From positions 51,064 through 115,063 of the forward strand of contig NZ_VAHO01000015.1 in NCBI RefSeq assembly GCF_005796225.1: a stretch of DNA of 64,000 nt. The letters are read 5' to 3'. Shown here in pieces: positions 1 through 8,303 of the stretch. This DNA comes from Pseudarthrobacter sp. NamE5. GTDB taxonomy: Bacteria; Actinomycetota; Actinomycetes; Actinomycetales; Micrococcaceae. The stretch's first letter is position 1. Each line of letters begins with the position of its first letter. The notes under the pieces were generated by a model. That model made no database searches. It was not told where the DNA came from and saw only the letters and a program-made list of their open reading frames with translations. Both the position numbers and the translations under genes were made by a program.

Positions 1-19
1 TTTCTGGGGATTCGCTCAT
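1..19 (-). CDS. Possible 5' end of a gene running off the left edge
   Basis: On the minus strand an ATG at 17-19 follows a purine-rich GGAGGGG stretch and opens a frame reading M-S-E-S-P-E before the window ends. It lies 34 nt downstream of the stop codon of the minus-strand membrane protein at 54-491, so it could be the next gene of the same transcript. Only six codons are visible and no family can be assigned. The ribosome-binding sequence is almost touching the ATG, which is closer than usual, so this is only a candidate. Confidence 0.3.
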
Positions 20-53
20 CCCCTCCAGAATACCGGGGAGGAGGAAGGCCGGC

Positions 54-491
54 TCATGCCGATCTCCAGTGCGACAGCAAGAGAGCAGTGTGTCCAGCAA
101 AGAGCGCAACGGAAATGCATATGGACGTTATCGCGTATGCCCGCCCCGGTGTCCGTTGCTCTGAACTTTTGACGGCTTGGAATGCCAGCGCCAGGGAGGT
201 TAAAGCCAGAAGGAAAGGCAGGCTCAGGAGGACCACCATGTCTACCCAGAGCGGCAACTCGGGCCGGTCCAGGGAAAAGAGCAGCACCCCGACGAACAGA
301 TTCGTCATGGCAGTAACAACAAGGGATGCAGGGGCAGCAATTGCAAGCATGAGGCTGGCAGCAGCGAGTCGAATATTTCTGCGGTGCCGGCCCGGACCCG
401 GGTGTATCAACGGTCCCGGCGGTACTGTGCCATCAGTGGAAGGTCGCGGATCATGGCGAGGAGGGTTCTGCCCGGGTGGACGTGCTGTCAC
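54..491 (-). CDS. Small multi-pass membrane protein of unknown function
   Basis: A 145-residue protein with a Pro/Arg-rich cytoplasmic-looking N-terminus (residues 1-38), followed by hydrophobic segments at about 41-75, 80-108 and 118-140, so three or four membrane spans. The start is a GTG preceded by GGGGAGA four bases upstream. The alternation of small and aliphatic residues recalls the short DUF4190-type membrane proteins common in actinobacteria, but I cannot assign it with certainty. It is divergent from the MFS genes that start at 617; the space between holds the dyad at 533-602. No catalytic motif is visible. Confidence 0.65.
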   Translation of the reverse strand: MTARPPGQNPPRHDPRPSTDGTVPPGPLIHPGPGRHRRNIRLAAASLMLAIAAPASLVVTAMTNLFVGVLLFSLDRPELPLWVDMVVLLSLPFLLALTSLALAFQAVKSSEQRTPGRAYAITSICISVALFAGHTALLLSHWRSA

Positions 492-532
492 TGAGTCTCC
501 CCTGATTGCCCTGTAGCCGCTGGTTCCAATGT

Positions 533-602
533 AGGGACCTGCCCCGCCAAAAGTGGCCGGCGCAGTCTCCTATGTGGACAACTGGCGGGGAAGCAAGTCC
601 CT
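533..602 (+). promoter_or_regulatory. Structured leader (two-part inverted repeat) before an MFS gene
   Basis: AGGGAC (533-538) pairs with GTCCCT (597-602), and CCCCGCCA (542-549) pairs perfectly with TGGCGGGG (583-590), leaving a small internal loop and a 33-nt apical loop. The structure ends 14 nt before the proposed GTG start at 617, where it could mask ribosome entry. It does not match the conserved cores of riboswitch classes I can recall. It may equally be an operator-like dyad in the divergent promoter region. Confidence 0.4.
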
Positions 603-616
603 GCAAGAATGGGCGG

Positions 617-1954
617 GTGACGGAAGCGACAGACGCGGCGGCGAAGAAGCGGCGGCCCGGGCAGCCGGCGGTAAAGCGCCGGTCGGAAAACCCGGTGCCA
701 CCAGACAACCTGGTGGACGCTGAAGTGGATGAACTGCCCGCCCCCGCGCCCACAGTCTTGGGCAACCGGCGCCAGCTCGCATACCTGGGGCTGTGCCTGG
801 TCCTGATCGGACTGAACCTGCGAACGGTATTTTCCAGCTTCTCGGCGGTCCTGCCGGAGGTGACAGCCCAGGCGGCACTGCCCGGGTGGGCGGTGGTGGT
901 GCTGACCACCGCGCCGGTGACGCTGCTGGGCGTGTTTGCTCCAGCTGCCCCCGTGCTTGCGCGGCGGTTTGGAGCGGAGCGGGTGCTCCTGGGCGCCATG
1001 GCTGTCCTGACCGCGGGACTCCTGCTGCGCCCTGCCGAGGCCGGTCTCGCCGGGACCGGACAGGGAGCCGGCCACCTGCCCGCGCTGCTCGCCGGGACCG
1101 CGGCCTGCGGGGCGGCCATCGCGCTGTGCAACGTGCTCCTGCCCGGGCTGGTGAAGCGGGACTTCCCGCACCGTCTTGGCCTGATGGGAGGCCTCTACAC
1201 CACCGCCATCTGTGCTTCTGCTGCACTGGGAGCGGGCCTGACCTACCCAGTCTATACGGCAACAGGGGAGTGGACGCTGGCGCTCTGGTCCTGGGCGGTT
1301 CCTGCCGCCGTCGTGCTCCTGCTCTTCCTGCCGGTGGCAGTCCGCCAGCCCCGCGTCAAGCACCAGGCAGTCAGGGACGGCGTCAATGTATGGCGCTCCG
1401 CGGTGGCGTGGCAAGTGACCATTTTCATGGTGCTGCAGGCCATGATGTCCTTCAGTGTCTTCGCCTGGCTGGCACCGATCCTGCGCGAGCGTGGCGTGGA
1501 CGGGAGCACCGCCGGGCTGATCGTGTCCGTGAGCATCGTGCTGCAGATGCTGGGGTCCCTGTTCGCGCCGGCACTGGCCTCCAGGTTCCACGACCAGCGT
1601 GCCATCAACACAGTGGTGGCCCTGATGACCGGTGGCGGCTTTGCGCTGAGCATATTCGGCCCGCTGGAACTCATCTGGGTCTGGGCCGGCCTGCTGGGGC
1701 TGGGCCAAGGAAGCCTTACCGCAGTGGCGCTGACCATGATCATGCTCCGCACCCGCGACGGGCACACTGCAGCCCATCTTTCCGGCATGATGCAAGGCGT
1801 GGGCTACGGGTTGGGTTCCACCGGGACCCTGATGGTGGGCCAGTTGCACCAGGCCACCGGGTCCTTCAGTGCCGCCGGACTCCTGTTCATCGTGGTCGGC
1901 CTGCTGGCGGCCGCCTTCGGGTACCGTGCCGGCCGCAACCGGTACGTCAGCTAA
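617..1954 (+). CDS. MFS transporter, CynX/NimT-like
   Basis: A 12-span major facilitator, about 445 residues from the GTG at 617. After a polar N-terminal tail of about 45 residues the first span carries the L-x-G-L-N-L-R-x-x-F pattern typical of the CynX (cyanate/2-nitroimidazole) branch. Export of a small organic anion or drug-like compound is therefore plausible, but the substrate is unknown. The reading frame stays open upstream to an ATG at 506, but those codons look like leader sequence and cover the inverted repeat at 533-602, so the GTG is preferred. The stop codon lies 13 nt before the next MFS gene, indicating co-transcription. Confidence 0.8.
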   Translation: MTEATDAAAKKRRPGQPAVKRRSENPVPPDNLVDAEVDELPAPAPTVLGNRRQLAYLGLCLVLIGLNLRTVFSSFSAVLPEVTAQAALPGWAVVVLTTAPVTLLGVFAPAAPVLARRFGAERVLLGAMAVLTAGLLLRPAEAGLAGTGQGAGHLPALLAGTAACGAAIALCNVLLPGLVKRDFPHRLGLMGGLYTTAICASAALGAGLTYPVYTATGEWTLALWSWAVPAAVVLLLFLPVAVRQPRVKHQAVRDGVNVWRSAVAWQVTIFMVLQAMMSFSVFAWLAPILRERGVDGSTAGLIVSVSIVLQMLGSLFAPALASRFHDQRAINTVVALMTGGGFALSIFGPLELIWVWAGLLGLGQGSLTAVALTMIMLRTRDGHTAAHLSGMMQGVGYGLGSTGTLMVGQLHQATGSFSAAGLLFIVVGLLAAAFGYRAGRNRYVS

Positions 1955-1967
1955 GGGCCCCGGCACA

Positions 1968-3353
1968 GTGCAGGACTCCGTTGTACCGGCCACCCGTCCC
2001 GCCGCGGGCATTCTCCGCGGCCAGTTCCTGTGGGTAACGGTGGGAACGTGCGCCCTGGTGTTCCTGGCCGCGTTCGAATCCCTTGCCGTGACCACCATCA
2101 TGCCCCTGGTAAGCCGCGGACTCGGCGGCGCAAACCTCTATGCACTCGCCTTTGCCGGGCCGCTGGCCACCGGGGTGATCGGCATGGTGGCGGCCGGAAA
2201 CTGGTCCGACCGGCGTGGACCAACAGCCCCGCTCTACACGTCCGTCGCCCTGTTTGTGGCGGGCCTGCTGATTGCGGGGACCTCGGTGTCCATGCCGGCG
2301 CTCGTCACCGGACGCCTGGTACAGGGCCTTGGCGGCGGAGCCCTGACCGTTGCGCTTTATGTGCTGGTGGCGCGCATCTATCCAGGCGCGCTGCACCCCA
2401 GGATTTTCGCCGCCTTCTCCGCTGCCTGGGTGGTTCCGTCGCTGGTGGGGCCGTTCGCCGCCGGAATCGTGGCCCAGGTCTTCAGCTGGCACTGGGTGTT
2501 CCTGGGCGTGGTGGGCCTGGTTGTTCCGGCACTGGCCATGATCGCGCCGGTGCTGCGCAGCCTGGCCCCGGAGGTCGCGGAAGCCGGAATGACCCCGTGG
2601 GCGGTGGGCCGGCTGGCATGGGCAGCGCTCGCAGCCGTCGCGGTGCTGGGGCTCAATCTGTCCGCCGAGGTGGACATCCCGGGCATTCCCGCCGCCACCG
2701 CTGTTTTGGCCGCCGCAGCCGTCGGGGTGGCGCTGCTGGCCGTCCGGCCGCTGGTTCCGCACGGCACCCTCACGGCCAGGCGTGGGCTGCCCAGCGTCAT
2801 CCTGACCCGCGGGCTCGCGTCCGCGGCGTTTTTCGGGGCGGAGGTCTACCTGCCGTACCTGCTCATTGAGCAGTATGCTTTTTCGCCCACCTTCGCCGGG
2901 CTGACTCTCACCGCCGGTGCCTTGGCGTGGGCGGGCGCGTCCGCAGTCCAGGGGCGCCTGGGCGGCCGTTTGCCCCACCGGACCGCGGTAGGGATCGGGG
3001 CGCTGATGGTCCTGGCTGCTGTGGTCCTCGCCCTGGCAACCGCCGCACTTCACTGGCCTGCCGCCGTCGCCATTGCCGGCTGGATCTTCGCCGGCGGCGG
3101 GATGGGACTGCTCTATCCGCGGCTCAGCGTCATGACCCTGGCACTGTCCAGCAAGGAAAACGAGGGCTTCAACAGCTCCGCGATGTCCATCTCGGACTCC
3201 CTCGGCGGCGCGCTCGCCCTGGCCACCACCGGCATCGTGTTCGCGGCATTTACGACGACGGCGGGTTCCTTCGCGGGGGTCTTCGGCCTCGCCGCCGTGG
3301 TGGCCGCAGCCGCGGCCATCGTAGCGCCGCGGGTCACCGCCAAAGCCCCCTGA
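1968..3353 (+). CDS. MFS transporter, multidrug-type
   Basis: About 461 residues with 12 or more hydrophobic spans. The motif-A-like loop G-N-W-S-D-R-R-G follows span 2 and G-R-L-V-Q-G-L-G-G-G marks the next spans, as in drug:H+ antiporters of the major facilitator superfamily. The GTG at 1968 is preferred because earlier codons of this frame overlap the preceding transporter gene in a different frame. It sits 13 nt after the CynX-like gene, so two exporters are probably made from one mRNA. The TGA stop codon forms the first bases of the dyad at 3352-3413. The substrate cannot be deduced. Confidence 0.85.
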   Translation: MQDSVVPATRPAAGILRGQFLWVTVGTCALVFLAAFESLAVTTIMPLVSRGLGGANLYALAFAGPLATGVIGMVAAGNWSDRRGPTAPLYTSVALFVAGLLIAGTSVSMPALVTGRLVQGLGGGALTVALYVLVARIYPGALHPRIFAAFSAAWVVPSLVGPFAAGIVAQVFSWHWVFLGVVGLVVPALAMIAPVLRSLAPEVAEAGMTPWAVGRLAWAALAAVAVLGLNLSAEVDIPGIPAATAVLAAAAVGVALLAVRPLVPHGTLTARRGLPSVILTRGLASAAFFGAEVYLPYLLIEQYAFSPTFAGLTLTAGALAWAGASAVQGRLGGRLPHRTAVGIGALMVLAAVVLALATAALHWPAAVAIAGWIFAGGGMGLLYPRLSVMTLALSSKENEGFNSSAMSISDSLGGALALATTGIVFAAFTTTAGSFAGVFGLAAVVAAAAAIVAPRVTAKAP

Positions 3354-3413
3354 GTTTTGGGCAGCTATGCCGGGCTGGCGTCCTCTGAAGCCTGCATATC
3401 TGGCCGCGAACTC
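3352..3413. repeat. Intergenic dyad family, copy 1
   Basis: The left arm (3352-3370, beginning GAGTTTTGGGCAGC) is an imperfect inverted copy of the right arm (3394-3413, GCATATCTGG...GAACTC). It fills the junction between the convergent MFS and methyltransferase genes and overlaps the MFS stop codon. Related copies lie at 25140-25189 and 40815-40877. It probably works as a bidirectional terminator or is a REP-like element. Confidence 0.7.
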
Positions 3414-3424
3414 CAGGGAAGGGG

Positions 3425-4180
3425 TCAGAGGAGCCGGGTGGCCCGCAGGACCACATCGGCGATGGTGGCGTGCTGGCCCTCAGGTCCGGTGACCGGCCGC
3501 TCCCGGCTGGTCAGGATCTCGACCTGCCACCCTGGACCATCCAGTCCCAGTTCCCGGACCAGCTCGTCGCCGGTGTAGAACATCTCCCTGTGGTTGTGGT
3601 GGTCGCTGCCCCACGGCGGAAGCCGGTCCGGGTGGTGGCCCACGATCAGCAACGTGCCGCCGGACTTCACTGCCGACGCCGCTGTGCGGAGCGGCCCCTG
3701 CCAGGCGAGTTCCTCCGAGTGCAGGAACTGCGAGGTCACCAAATCATAGGAATTGCCGGGATCCCAGTGCTTGAGGTCGGCCTGCTGCCAGGTGATGCGG
3801 CTGGCGATGGCGCCCTCGGCGGCATGCACGCTTTCCCGCGCCAGCGCGGCTTTCTCGTGGGCGCGGGCCCGCTCCAGCGCGACGGCGGAAACGTCGACGG
3901 CGGTCACCGTCCAGCCCTGCTGTGCGAGCCAGATGGCGTCGGCCCCTTCCCCGCAGCCGAGGTCGAGGGCCTTCCCGGGACGCAGGCCGCCGGCTTCCCG
4001 GACAAGCTGCGGGTTCGGCTTCCCGCTCCAGAGCCTGGCCTTGGTCCGGTACCGCTCATCCCAAACGGAGGCGGCGTCATTGCCGCGGATCCCGCTCCCT
4101 ATCCCGCCGCTCAAGGTGCCGCTGCCGCCCTGCGACGGTTCGTCGTCGTGCGTTCCATGGTGGCCGGCGTGTTCGCTCAT
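3425..4180 (-). CDS. Class I SAM-dependent methyltransferase
   Basis: About 251 residues. After a His/Ser/Gly-rich tail the Rossmann core begins with A-L-D-L-G-C-G-E-G-A-D (motif I, S-adenosylmethionine loop), followed by V-T-A-V-D-V-S (acidic residue for the ribose) and W-D...D-L-V-T-S-Q-F-L-H in the motif IV area. The phrase W-x-x-R-Y-x-x-K...W-S-G-K-P-N just before the core is typical of the thiopurine/tellurite-resistance-like methyltransferases of actinobacteria, so the acceptor may be a small thiol, halide or metalloid, but this is inference. The ATG at 4180 is preferred over a TTG 30 nt upstream. It converges on the MFS pair across the dyad. Confidence 0.85.
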   Translation of the reverse strand: MSEHAGHHGTHDDEPSQGGSGTLSGGIGSGIRGNDAASVWDERYRTKARLWSGKPNPQLVREAGGLRPGKALDLGCGEGADAIWLAQQGWTVTAVDVSAVALERARAHEKAALARESVHAAEGAIASRITWQQADLKHWDPGNSYDLVTSQFLHSEELAWQGPLRTAASAVKSGGTLLIVGHHPDRLPPWGSDHHNHREMFYTGDELVRELGLDGPGWQVEILTSRERPVTGPEGQHATIADVVLRATRLL

Positions 4181-4264
4181 GCCACAAGCCTGCCCTGACC
4201 CGCCGGCCAAGGCAACGGGAAGGGAAGGTTAAAGGCCGGGAGAAGGGGCAGCAGCCGGTGGTGC

Positions 4265-4345
4265 TAGAATGGAGGTACTTGATGTGCAGTGATGCCCGCT
4301 CGCTCCGCCTTTCAGGAGTTCCCTGTTGGGGGAGTGGGCATTTTT
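4265..4345 (+). promoter_or_regulatory. Promoter and leader with terminator-like hairpin before the DEAD-box helicase
   Basis: An extended -10 element TGCTAGAAT ends at 4270. About 22 nt on, ATGCCCGCTC (4292-4301) pairs with GAGTGGGCAT (4332-4341, one G-U pair) and is followed by a T-run at 4341-4345, the layout of an intrinsic terminator. A smaller CTCC/GGAG hairpin lies in the loop. The helicase start is another 166 nt downstream, so the element is probably an attenuator, or it ends a roughly 70-nt small RNA. Confidence 0.55.
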
Positions 4346-4510
4346 CATGTGAGAGGCACATCCTGCGTCGATGAACGCGTTCCATTTGGTCCCGGCCGCC
4401 GTCCTGCAAGTGGCAGCTGGCTGGTTGACCACCTGAATTTTCTTCGGCGAACCCCCTGGGCCAACCGGCACCGGGGGCCGATATCCGCACGGATACCGCC
4501 TGAAAGACCT

Positions 4511-6397
4511 TTGACTTTGACTACTTTTGCTGCCCTCGGCACGCCCAAAGCCCTTGCCGACACCCTGGCCGCGCAGGGAATCGAAACCCCGTTCCCCATC
4601 CAGGTGAAGACCCTCCCTGACACCCTCGCGGGACGCGACGTCCTGGGCCGCGGCCGCACCGGCTCCGGCAAGACCATCGCCTTCGCCATCCCCCTGGTGG
4701 CGCGCCTTGCCGAGCGCGAAGCGCCGTACTTCCGCAAGCCCGGCCGCCCCATGGGCCTGGTCCTTGCCCCCACCCGCGAACTGGCCACCCAGATCAACGC
4801 CACCATCGAGCCGCTGGCGAAGGCTGCCGGGCTGAACACCACCGTGATCTACGGCGGCATCTCGCAGGCGCGCCAGGAAAAGGCCCTGCGCACCGGCGTC
4901 GATATCGTCATCGCCTGCCCCGGCCGTCTGGAGGACCTGATCCGCCAGCGCATCCTGACCCTCGAGGCCGTGGAGGTCACTGTCCTGGACGAGGCGGACC
5001 ACATGGCGGACCTCGGCTTTTTGCCGGTGGTCAAGAAGCTCATGGACATGACCCCCAGCCAGGGCCAGCGCCTGCTGTTCTCCGCCACCCTGGACAACGG
5101 CGTGGACAAGATCGTCCAGCGCTACCTGTCCAACCCGCTCACCCACTCGGTGGACGATCCGCAGGCCGCGGTGACCACCATGGAGCACCACGTGCTGGTG
5201 GTCAACGACCAGACGGTGAAGAAGCAGCTGATTGTGGAGCTCGCCTCCGGCGCCGGCCGCCGCGTCCTCTTCATGCGGACCAAGCACCACGCCCGCAAGC
5301 TGGCCAAGACCCTCACTGACGCCGGGATCCCCGCCGTCGATCTGCACGGCAACCTGTCGCAGAACGCCCGTGACCGCAACCTCGCCGAGTTTTCCAATGG
5401 CGACGTCCGCGTCCTGGTGGCCACTGACGTCGCAGCCCGCGGCGTGCACGTGGACGACGTCGAACTGGTCATCCACGTCGACCCGCCCACCGAGCACAAG
5501 GCGTACCTGCACCGCTCCGGCCGTACCGCCCGCGCCGGTTCCGACGGCACCGTGGTGACCATCACCCTGCCCGAGCAGCAGACCGACGTGAAGAAGCTGA
5601 TGAAGGCCGCCGGCGTAGACGTCAGCTTCGAACGCGTCACCGCCACGTCGCCCATCGTGGGTGATTTGGTCGGGGAGATCGCGGACAAGGTTGACCCGCG
5701 GACCCGCGCGGCACTGCAGGCTGCCAAGGCACCCAAGCAGGGCGGCGGCACCTCTACCGGCGCCAACGCCGAGCGCAAACGCGCCCGCCGCCAGGCTTCG
5801 CCGGTTGCAGGTGGCCGCGGCGGCCGTGGCGGACGCGGCAAGGTTTCGGCCGAGCCCGTCCGCACCGACGTCCCGCGTGCCGAGCGCCGGGCAGCTGCCT
5901 TCGAGGGCCGCACCGAAGCCCGTGCAGCTTTCGACCGCGTCGCAGAGCAGAACGAGGACCGCGCCGTTGCGGCAGCAGCTGCACGGCGCAACGCCCGCGG
6001 CCGCGGCACGGCGTCCACCCACCGCAATGACGTTCCGGCCGCCGGTGGCCGGGCAGCAGCCGGCCGCGGCTCAGACGGCAGCGCCGAATCACGCGTGACC
6101 CGAAGCGAAGCCCCCCGTGGCGGCACCGGCCGCCCCGCAAGCGGTGGCGGCCAGCGCGGCGGACGCCCCGCAACCGGCCAGCGGGCAGCAGCGGGAGCTT
6201 CCCGTGGCGGCCAGCGTTCGGCTGCGGCTTCCTCGACTGCAGGTTCCGGCGGCAACAAGGCCGTCTGGTCATCCAGCACCGGCGGCACGTCCGGCGAATC
6301 GTTCGGTGCCGGCAAGAGCAGCGGCTCCGGCCGCCCGGCCCGCAGCGGTCCCCGCCGCGCCTCGGCTCCGGCATCCAACGAACGCCGCGGGCGCTAA
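4511..6397 (+). CDS. DEAD-box ATP-dependent RNA helicase with Arg/Gly-rich tail
   Basis: ATP-driven RNA unwinding protein, probably in ribosome assembly or RNA turnover at low temperature. Domain 1 contains a Q-motif region (T-P-F-P-I-Q), Walker A G-R-T-G-S-G-K-T, P-T-R-E-L, the DEAD box V-L-D-E-A-D and S-A-T; domain 2 ends with H-R-S-G-R-T-A-R-A. From about residue 400 the chain turns into a long basic, Gly/Ala/Arg-rich tail with RGG-type patches that should bind RNA. The TTG at 4511 (reading L-T-L-T-T-F-A-A-L-G) is chosen as start: the 222 nt of open frame upstream hold a terminator-like hairpin and look non-coding. Length from here is about 628 residues. Confidence 0.9.
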   Translation: MTLTTFAALGTPKALADTLAAQGIETPFPIQVKTLPDTLAGRDVLGRGRTGSGKTIAFAIPLVARLAEREAPYFRKPGRPMGLVLAPTRELATQINATIEPLAKAAGLNTTVIYGGISQARQEKALRTGVDIVIACPGRLEDLIRQRILTLEAVEVTVLDEADHMADLGFLPVVKKLMDMTPSQGQRLLFSATLDNGVDKIVQRYLSNPLTHSVDDPQAAVTTMEHHVLVVNDQTVKKQLIVELASGAGRRVLFMRTKHHARKLAKTLTDAGIPAVDLHGNLSQNARDRNLAEFSNGDVRVLVATDVAARGVHVDDVELVIHVDPPTEHKAYLHRSGRTARAGSDGTVVTITLPEQQTDVKKLMKAAGVDVSFERVTATSPIVGDLVGEIADKVDPRTRAALQAAKAPKQGGGTSTGANAERKRARRQASPVAGGRGGRGGRGKVSAEPVRTDVPRAERRAAAFEGRTEARAAFDRVAEQNEDRAVAAAAARRNARGRGTASTHRNDVPAAGGRAAAGRGSDGSAESRVTRSEAPRGGTGRPASGGGQRGGRPATGQRAAAGASRGGQRSAAASSTAGSGGNKAVWSSSTGGTSGESFGAGKSSGSGRPARSGPRRASAPASNERRGR

Positions 6398-6400
6398 TCC

Positions 6401-6576
6401 CCACCGGTTCCCTAGCCCCGCAAGCTCGGCCAAGGAACCCTCCGGCGTGGCCCCACCCACCGGTTCCCTAGCCTCGCAAGCTCGGCCAAGGAACCCTCCG
6501 GCGTGGCCCCACCCACCGGTTCCCTAGCCTCGCAAGCTCGGCCAGGGAACCCTCCGGCGTGGGCCCACCCACCGGG
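6401..6576. repeat. Tandem 56-bp hairpin repeat, three copies plus a fragment
   Basis: Units begin at 6401, 6457 and 6513 (period exactly 56) with an 8-nt remnant at 6569. Each unit contains GGTTCC...GGAACC arms around a CTAGCC-TCGCAAGCTCGG loop, so each can fold into a hairpin. Units differ by only a few bases. The array fills the junction between the convergent helicase and hydrolase genes, and probably serves as a multi-hairpin bidirectional terminator. Confidence 0.85.
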
Positions 6577-6582
6577 TTGCTT

Positions 6583-7233
6583 TCACCAGCCGCGGGCGCG
6601 CCACTCTTCAAGGTGCGGGCGTTCGGCCCCGAGCGTCGTCGCCTTGCCGTGGCCGGGATGCACTACGGCGGAGTCCGGGTAGTTGCCGAACAGCCGCTCC
6701 GTGACGTCATCCAGCAGCCGGTTGAACCGCTCCGGGTCCTTTTGGGTGTTGCCCACGCCGCCGGGGAACAGCGAGTCGCCGGAGAAGATGTGGGTCAGGC
6801 CCCGCGGCTCCTCGTACACATAGGCGATTGATCCCGGGGTGTGGCCGCGCAGGTGGACCGCCGTCAGCTCGAACCCGGCCACGGACAATGTGTCCCCGTG
6901 CCCAAGCTGCCGGTCCACCGGAACCGGCAGCGCGTCGGCGTCGTCCGCCCCTGCTGCCGTGGCTGCACCGGTAACGTCCGCCAGTTCCTTCAGCGCCCGG
7001 ACGTGGTCCCAGTGCTGGTGGGTGGTGGCGATGAGCACGAGCCTCGGCGGGGCGGACGTGTCTGCCGTTGCATCCTGCAGCAAGTGCTGGATGGCCGGAA
7101 GATCGTCCGCGGCGTCGATCAGTACCTGCTCGCCGGTGGCTTTGGCGGTCAGCAGGTACACGTTGTTGTCCATCTCGCTGACGGAGATCTGGCGGATGGT
7201 CAGGGCCGGCAGGTCGTAAAGAAGTGTGTCCAT
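6583..7233 (-). CDS. Metallo-beta-lactamase-fold hydrolase, glyoxalase II-like
   Basis: A 216-residue MBL-fold enzyme. The metal motif reads T-H-Q-H-W-D-H (T-H-x-H-x-D-H), followed by H-T-P-G-S, G-D-S-L-F and P-G-H-G, which supply the remaining histidine and aspartate ligands of a dinuclear site. These features fit thioester hydrolases of the glyoxalase II/persulfide dioxygenase group. The phrase G-D-S-L-F-P-G-G-V-G-N-T is typical of an actinobacterial subgroup of unknown substrate. It converges on the helicase gene across the tandem hairpins and lies 36 nt downstream of the aldo/keto reductase gene on the same strand, so the two may share an mRNA. Confidence 0.85.
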   Translation of the reverse strand: MDTLLYDLPALTIRQISVSEMDNNVYLLTAKATGEQVLIDAADDLPAIQHLLQDATADTSAPPRLVLIATTHQHWDHVRALKELADVTGAATAAGADDADALPVPVDRQLGHGDTLSVAGFELTAVHLRGHTPGSIAYVYEEPRGLTHIFSGDSLFPGGVGNTQKDPERFNRLLDDVTERLFGNYPDSAVVHPGHGKATTLGAERPHLEEWRARGW

Positions 7234-7269
7234 GGGCTTCAGTCTAGGGATGACTGCTTGCGGCCCTGG

Positions 7270-8262
7270 TTACTCGCGCCCTTCCGACACCCAGTTGGGA
7301 TCCGCCGAGCGGGAGCCGACGACGGCGTCCGAGGCCCGGGCAAGGGCGTCCAGTTGCGCCGGGGCCAGGTCCAGGGCCAGTGCGCCCAAGTTCTCGTCGA
7401 TCCGGTGCCTCTTGCGGGTGCCGGGGATGGGAATCACCGGCAGGCCGAGCCGCCTGCCTTGGGCGAGCAGCCAGGCCAGGGCAACCTGGGCGGGCGTCGC
7501 GTCCAGTTCGTCAGCCACGGACTGGACGGTGTCCACCACTGCCTGGTTGGCGCTGGCCGCGTCCGGGGCGAAGCGGGGGATACGGCGCCGGAAGTCCTTC
7601 TCGCCCAGGCTTGAGGCGTCGACGGTGCCGGTGAGGAATCCCCGGCCCAGCGGCGAATACGGCACAAAACCCACCCCCAGGGCGGCGGCGGCAGGAACAA
7701 CGTTGCGTTCCACGTCGCGGCTCCAGATGGACCATTCACTCTGGACCGCCGCGATGGGGTGGACGGCGGAGGCTTCTTCCAGCTCCTGGGCGGTCACTTC
7801 TGACAATCCCAGGTGCCTGACCTTGCCCTGCTGCACAAGCTCCGCCATGGCCTCCACGGTTTCCACAATCGGAACGCGGAGGTCACGGCGGTGCATGTAG
7901 TAGAGGTCGATCTCGTCCGTGCCCAACCGCCGCAGGCTCCGGTCCACGGCATGCCGGATGTAGCCGGCATCGCCCCGGATGTCTGTGTAGCCGTCCGCGG
8001 GTGTGCCCACCAGCCCGAACTTGGTGGCCAGCTGCACCTCGTCCCGCCGCTCCTTCAGCAGCCGCGCGATCAGTTCCTCGTTGCTGCCCCCGCCGTAGAT
8101 ATCCGCCGTGTCAATGAAGCTGACGCCGGAGTCGACGGCATGGTGCAGCGTCCTGAGCGCATCCTCCGGATCCACGTCCCCATAGACCGGGGTGAGTGCC
8201 TTGCCGCCGAAGCCGAGCGGGCTGACGTTGAGGTTGTCGCCGAGGTTCACGGTTGCTGCCAT
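7270..8262 (-). CDS. Aldo/keto reductase
   Basis: About 330 residues, a cytosolic NADPH-dependent TIM-barrel oxidoreductase. The catalytic tetrad is visible: Asp in F-I-D-T-A-D-I-Y-G, Tyr in the same motif, Lys in L-A-T-K-F-G, and His in Y-Y-M-H-R-R-D. Near the C-terminus I-P-I-P-G-T-R-K-R-H-R-I-D-E-N marks the cofactor 2'-phosphate-binding loop. The ATG at 8262 is preferred because AGGAG stands six bases upstream; an upstream GTG at 8313 would overlap the kinase gene. The substrate is probably a carbonyl compound but cannot be specified. Confidence 0.88.
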   Translation of the reverse strand: MAATVNLGDNLNVSPLGFGGKALTPVYGDVDPEDALRTLHHAVDSGVSFIDTADIYGGGSNEELIARLLKERRDEVQLATKFGLVGTPADGYTDIRGDAGYIRHAVDRSLRRLGTDEIDLYYMHRRDLRVPIVETVEAMAELVQQGKVRHLGLSEVTAQELEEASAVHPIAAVQSEWSIWSRDVERNVVPAAAALGVGFVPYSPLGRGFLTGTVDASSLGEKDFRRRIPRFAPDAASANQAVVDTVQSVADELDATPAQVALAWLLAQGRRLGLPVIPIPGTRKRHRIDENLGALALDLAPAQLDALARASDAVVGSRSADPNWVSEGRE

Positions 8263-8303
8263 CGGTTCTCCTGTTTCGGGGTCAACAATTCTTCGGGGCC
8301 GGG

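Noticed and set aside
488..2101. Long minus-strand open frame (537 codons) opposite the first MFS gene
   Set aside because: It is the GC-rich shadow of the transporter: Gln/His/Gly-rich, no domain, and the plus-strand frame has clear membrane spans.
4289..4510. N-terminal extension of the helicase from an upstream ATG
   Set aside because: The stretch contains a terminator-like hairpin, has no helicase similarity, and the TTG at 4511 opens directly into the Q-motif region.
4229..6022. 597-codon minus-strand frame opposite the helicase
   Set aside because: Mirror of the helicase coding frame; composition is unnatural and it would run through the leader hairpin.
6401..6576. Possible CRISPR array
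   Set aside because: Whole 56-bp units repeat without variable spacers and no cas genes are present.
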